From Parcubacteria group bacterium CG2_30_45_37 (GTDB taxonomy: Bacteria; Patescibacteriota; Patescibacteriia; Patescibacteriales; GWC2-42-12), in assembly GCA_001873515.1 (NCBI GenBank), contig MNZH01000049.1, positions 1 through 5,766 of the forward strand: 5,766 nucleotides of DNA. Direction: 5' to 3'. This document shows positions 5,117-5,766 of this stretch, piece after piece (positions within the stretch are counted from its first letter, which is position 1; every line of letters begins with the position of its first letter). The notes under the pieces are model-generated. The model did not search any database and was not told where the DNA came from. It worked only from the letters and a program-made list of their open reading frames with translations. The translations under genes were made by a program, and so were the position numbers.

Positions 5117-5766
5117 TAAGAAAAATAGGCCGGCCAATATCGTATCAGTTACGGTGGAAAAAGTTTTTTTGGCTATATTGCTAACTTTATTTTTTGTAGC
5201 CTGTTTTTCTTGGGCCTGATTATCTGCCGGCCGGACCGAAGCGGCTGGCTGATTTTTCTCGCCAACGCTTTAGGCGCCGGAACCTTAGCCGGCGCAACTA
5301 AAGTACTAAGCGGCTCTCTATTTTCTTCCGCCGCTGGTTCGACGCTTTCAACTACATTTACCTTTTCAGCGTCAGCCTTGGCCGGCGTGGTAGTGGCCGA
5401 ATCCAAAACCGCCGGCGACGAGCTGGCCACCTCAATTATTTCCCAAGTTGAGGTGGCGACCGGCTGACCGGCATTGACACCAGATAACTCATTTAATAAA
5501 ACCGGCTCGGCTGGTTTGGTAAAACTTTTCATCACCTCGAGCCAAGTTTTTTTCTGCACGGCCGGCAGAGCGTAGGCCGTGGCCCAGACTCGGTTATCCG
5601 GATAAGCATCGTCCTTTTCCAGACCGCCGTCGGCCGCCTTTTTGCCGCTAAAAAGCTTTGCGGCGACTGGCCGTTTTTGCGCCAGTCATCCGGGTCCTCG
5701 GCCAAGGCCGCGATCGCTTGCATGGCCCAAGTGGTGGCAAAACTGTTGCCAAAGCCGCCGTCCGCG
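5090..5766 (-). CDS. Prenyltransferase/squalene-oxidase-repeat surface protein, 5' partial, two apparent frameshifts
   Basis: The gene enters from the right edge. The first frame gives ADGGFGNSFATTWAMQAIAA and DWRKNGQSPQSFLAAK, typical of alpha/alpha-barrel repeats of the prenyltransferase / terpenoid-cyclase fold. It breaks at a T5 run (5639-5643, A5 on the coding strand). A one-base step back restores KAADGGLEKDD, DNRVWATAYALPAV and TWLEVMKSF to about 5520. A long Ala/Pro/Glu-rich low-complexity linker follows. This frame would end at TAA (5173), but another one-base step back at 5253-5257 restores NQPAASVRPADNQAQEKQ and a C-terminal hydrophobic anchor (DTILAGLFFLLKLLAGLL) ending at 5090. 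The architecture suggests an exported protein held by a C-terminal membrane helix with the barrel outside. In the transcobalamin/intrinsic-factor group the same fold binds corrinoid. Either the gene is decaying or the read contains two base losses; as read, it makes only fragments. Confidence 0.75.

Noticed and set aside
5210..5467. Open frame of 85 codons on the + strand
   Set aside because: It is antisense to the Ala/Pro-rich linker of the repeat protein. The composition mirrors the low-complexity codons and no family resemblance is seen.
5636..5650. Programmed -1 frameshift site at the A5 run
   Set aside because: The heptamer lacks the A-AAA-AAG form needed for efficient two-tRNA slippage and no downstream stimulatory structure stands out. 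A lost base is simpler, though slippage is not excluded.
5530..5723. Separate 63-codon minus-strand gene ending in an Arg/Pro-rich tail
   Set aside because: The first half is the repeat protein. The tail is out-of-frame reading after the A-run shift, so it belongs to the gene called at 5090-5766.
1..5766. CRISPR array, insertion sequence or direct-repeat cluster
   Set aside because: No regularly spaced repeats, transposase-like protein or paired terminal repeats were seen on either strand, even around the adaptor-permease join.

Overview
The window looks like a piece of a Candidate Phyla Radiation (Patescibacteria, probably Parcubacteria-like) genome. The evidence is the kind of proteins present: a small CxxC membrane protein followed by a helical protein of a type I associate with these genomes, a membrane-anchored matrixin protease, a MacA-like adaptor with an inserted beta domain, a DUF6580 membrane protein, and a prenyltransferase-repeat surface protein. 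Genes are tightly packed, intergenic DNA is AT-rich, and no convincing Shine-Dalgarno sequence precedes any start. This lineage call comes from recognising families by eye, not from a search.

Layout. Positions 2-1022 (+ strand): the end of a membrane protein gene cut by the window edge, then a 174-residue helical protein, 4 bp apart. They end at a strong bidirectional terminator (1029-1064). Everything after that is on the minus strand. 1044-2315 encodes a DedA-PAP2 fusion, very likely an undecaprenyl-phosphate recycling enzyme, with its own promoter. 2366-3307 encodes a membrane-anchored matrixin-type zinc protease with a coiled-coil insertion. 3346-4279 is a wreck of a MacA/MacB-type export operon: the middle of an HlyD/MacA adaptor, itself frameshifted, is joined directly to the last 109 residues of a MacB/FtsX-like permease. 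4365-4541 holds a complete tRNA-His(GTG) with promoter, leader hairpin and terminator. 4546-5067 encodes a DUF6580 (ECF S-component-like) membrane protein with a near-consensus promoter. 5090-5766 holds the 3' part of a prenyltransferase/squalene-oxidase-repeat protein with a Pro/Ala-rich linker and C-terminal membrane anchor. It is broken by two apparent single-base losses in A/T runs and continues past the window.

How the parts may work together. The fusion protein would serve cell-envelope lipid-carrier recycling. The repeat protein plus DUF6580 could form a surface-capture and uptake pair; corrinoid is the hypothesis discussed in the findings. Export by the MacAB remnant is presumably lost at this locus. 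I see no single new defence or mobile system. The most unusual features are the fusion enzyme, the deleted efflux operon, the cluster of single-base frameshifts in the right half, and promoters placed on or next to the stop codons of upstream genes.
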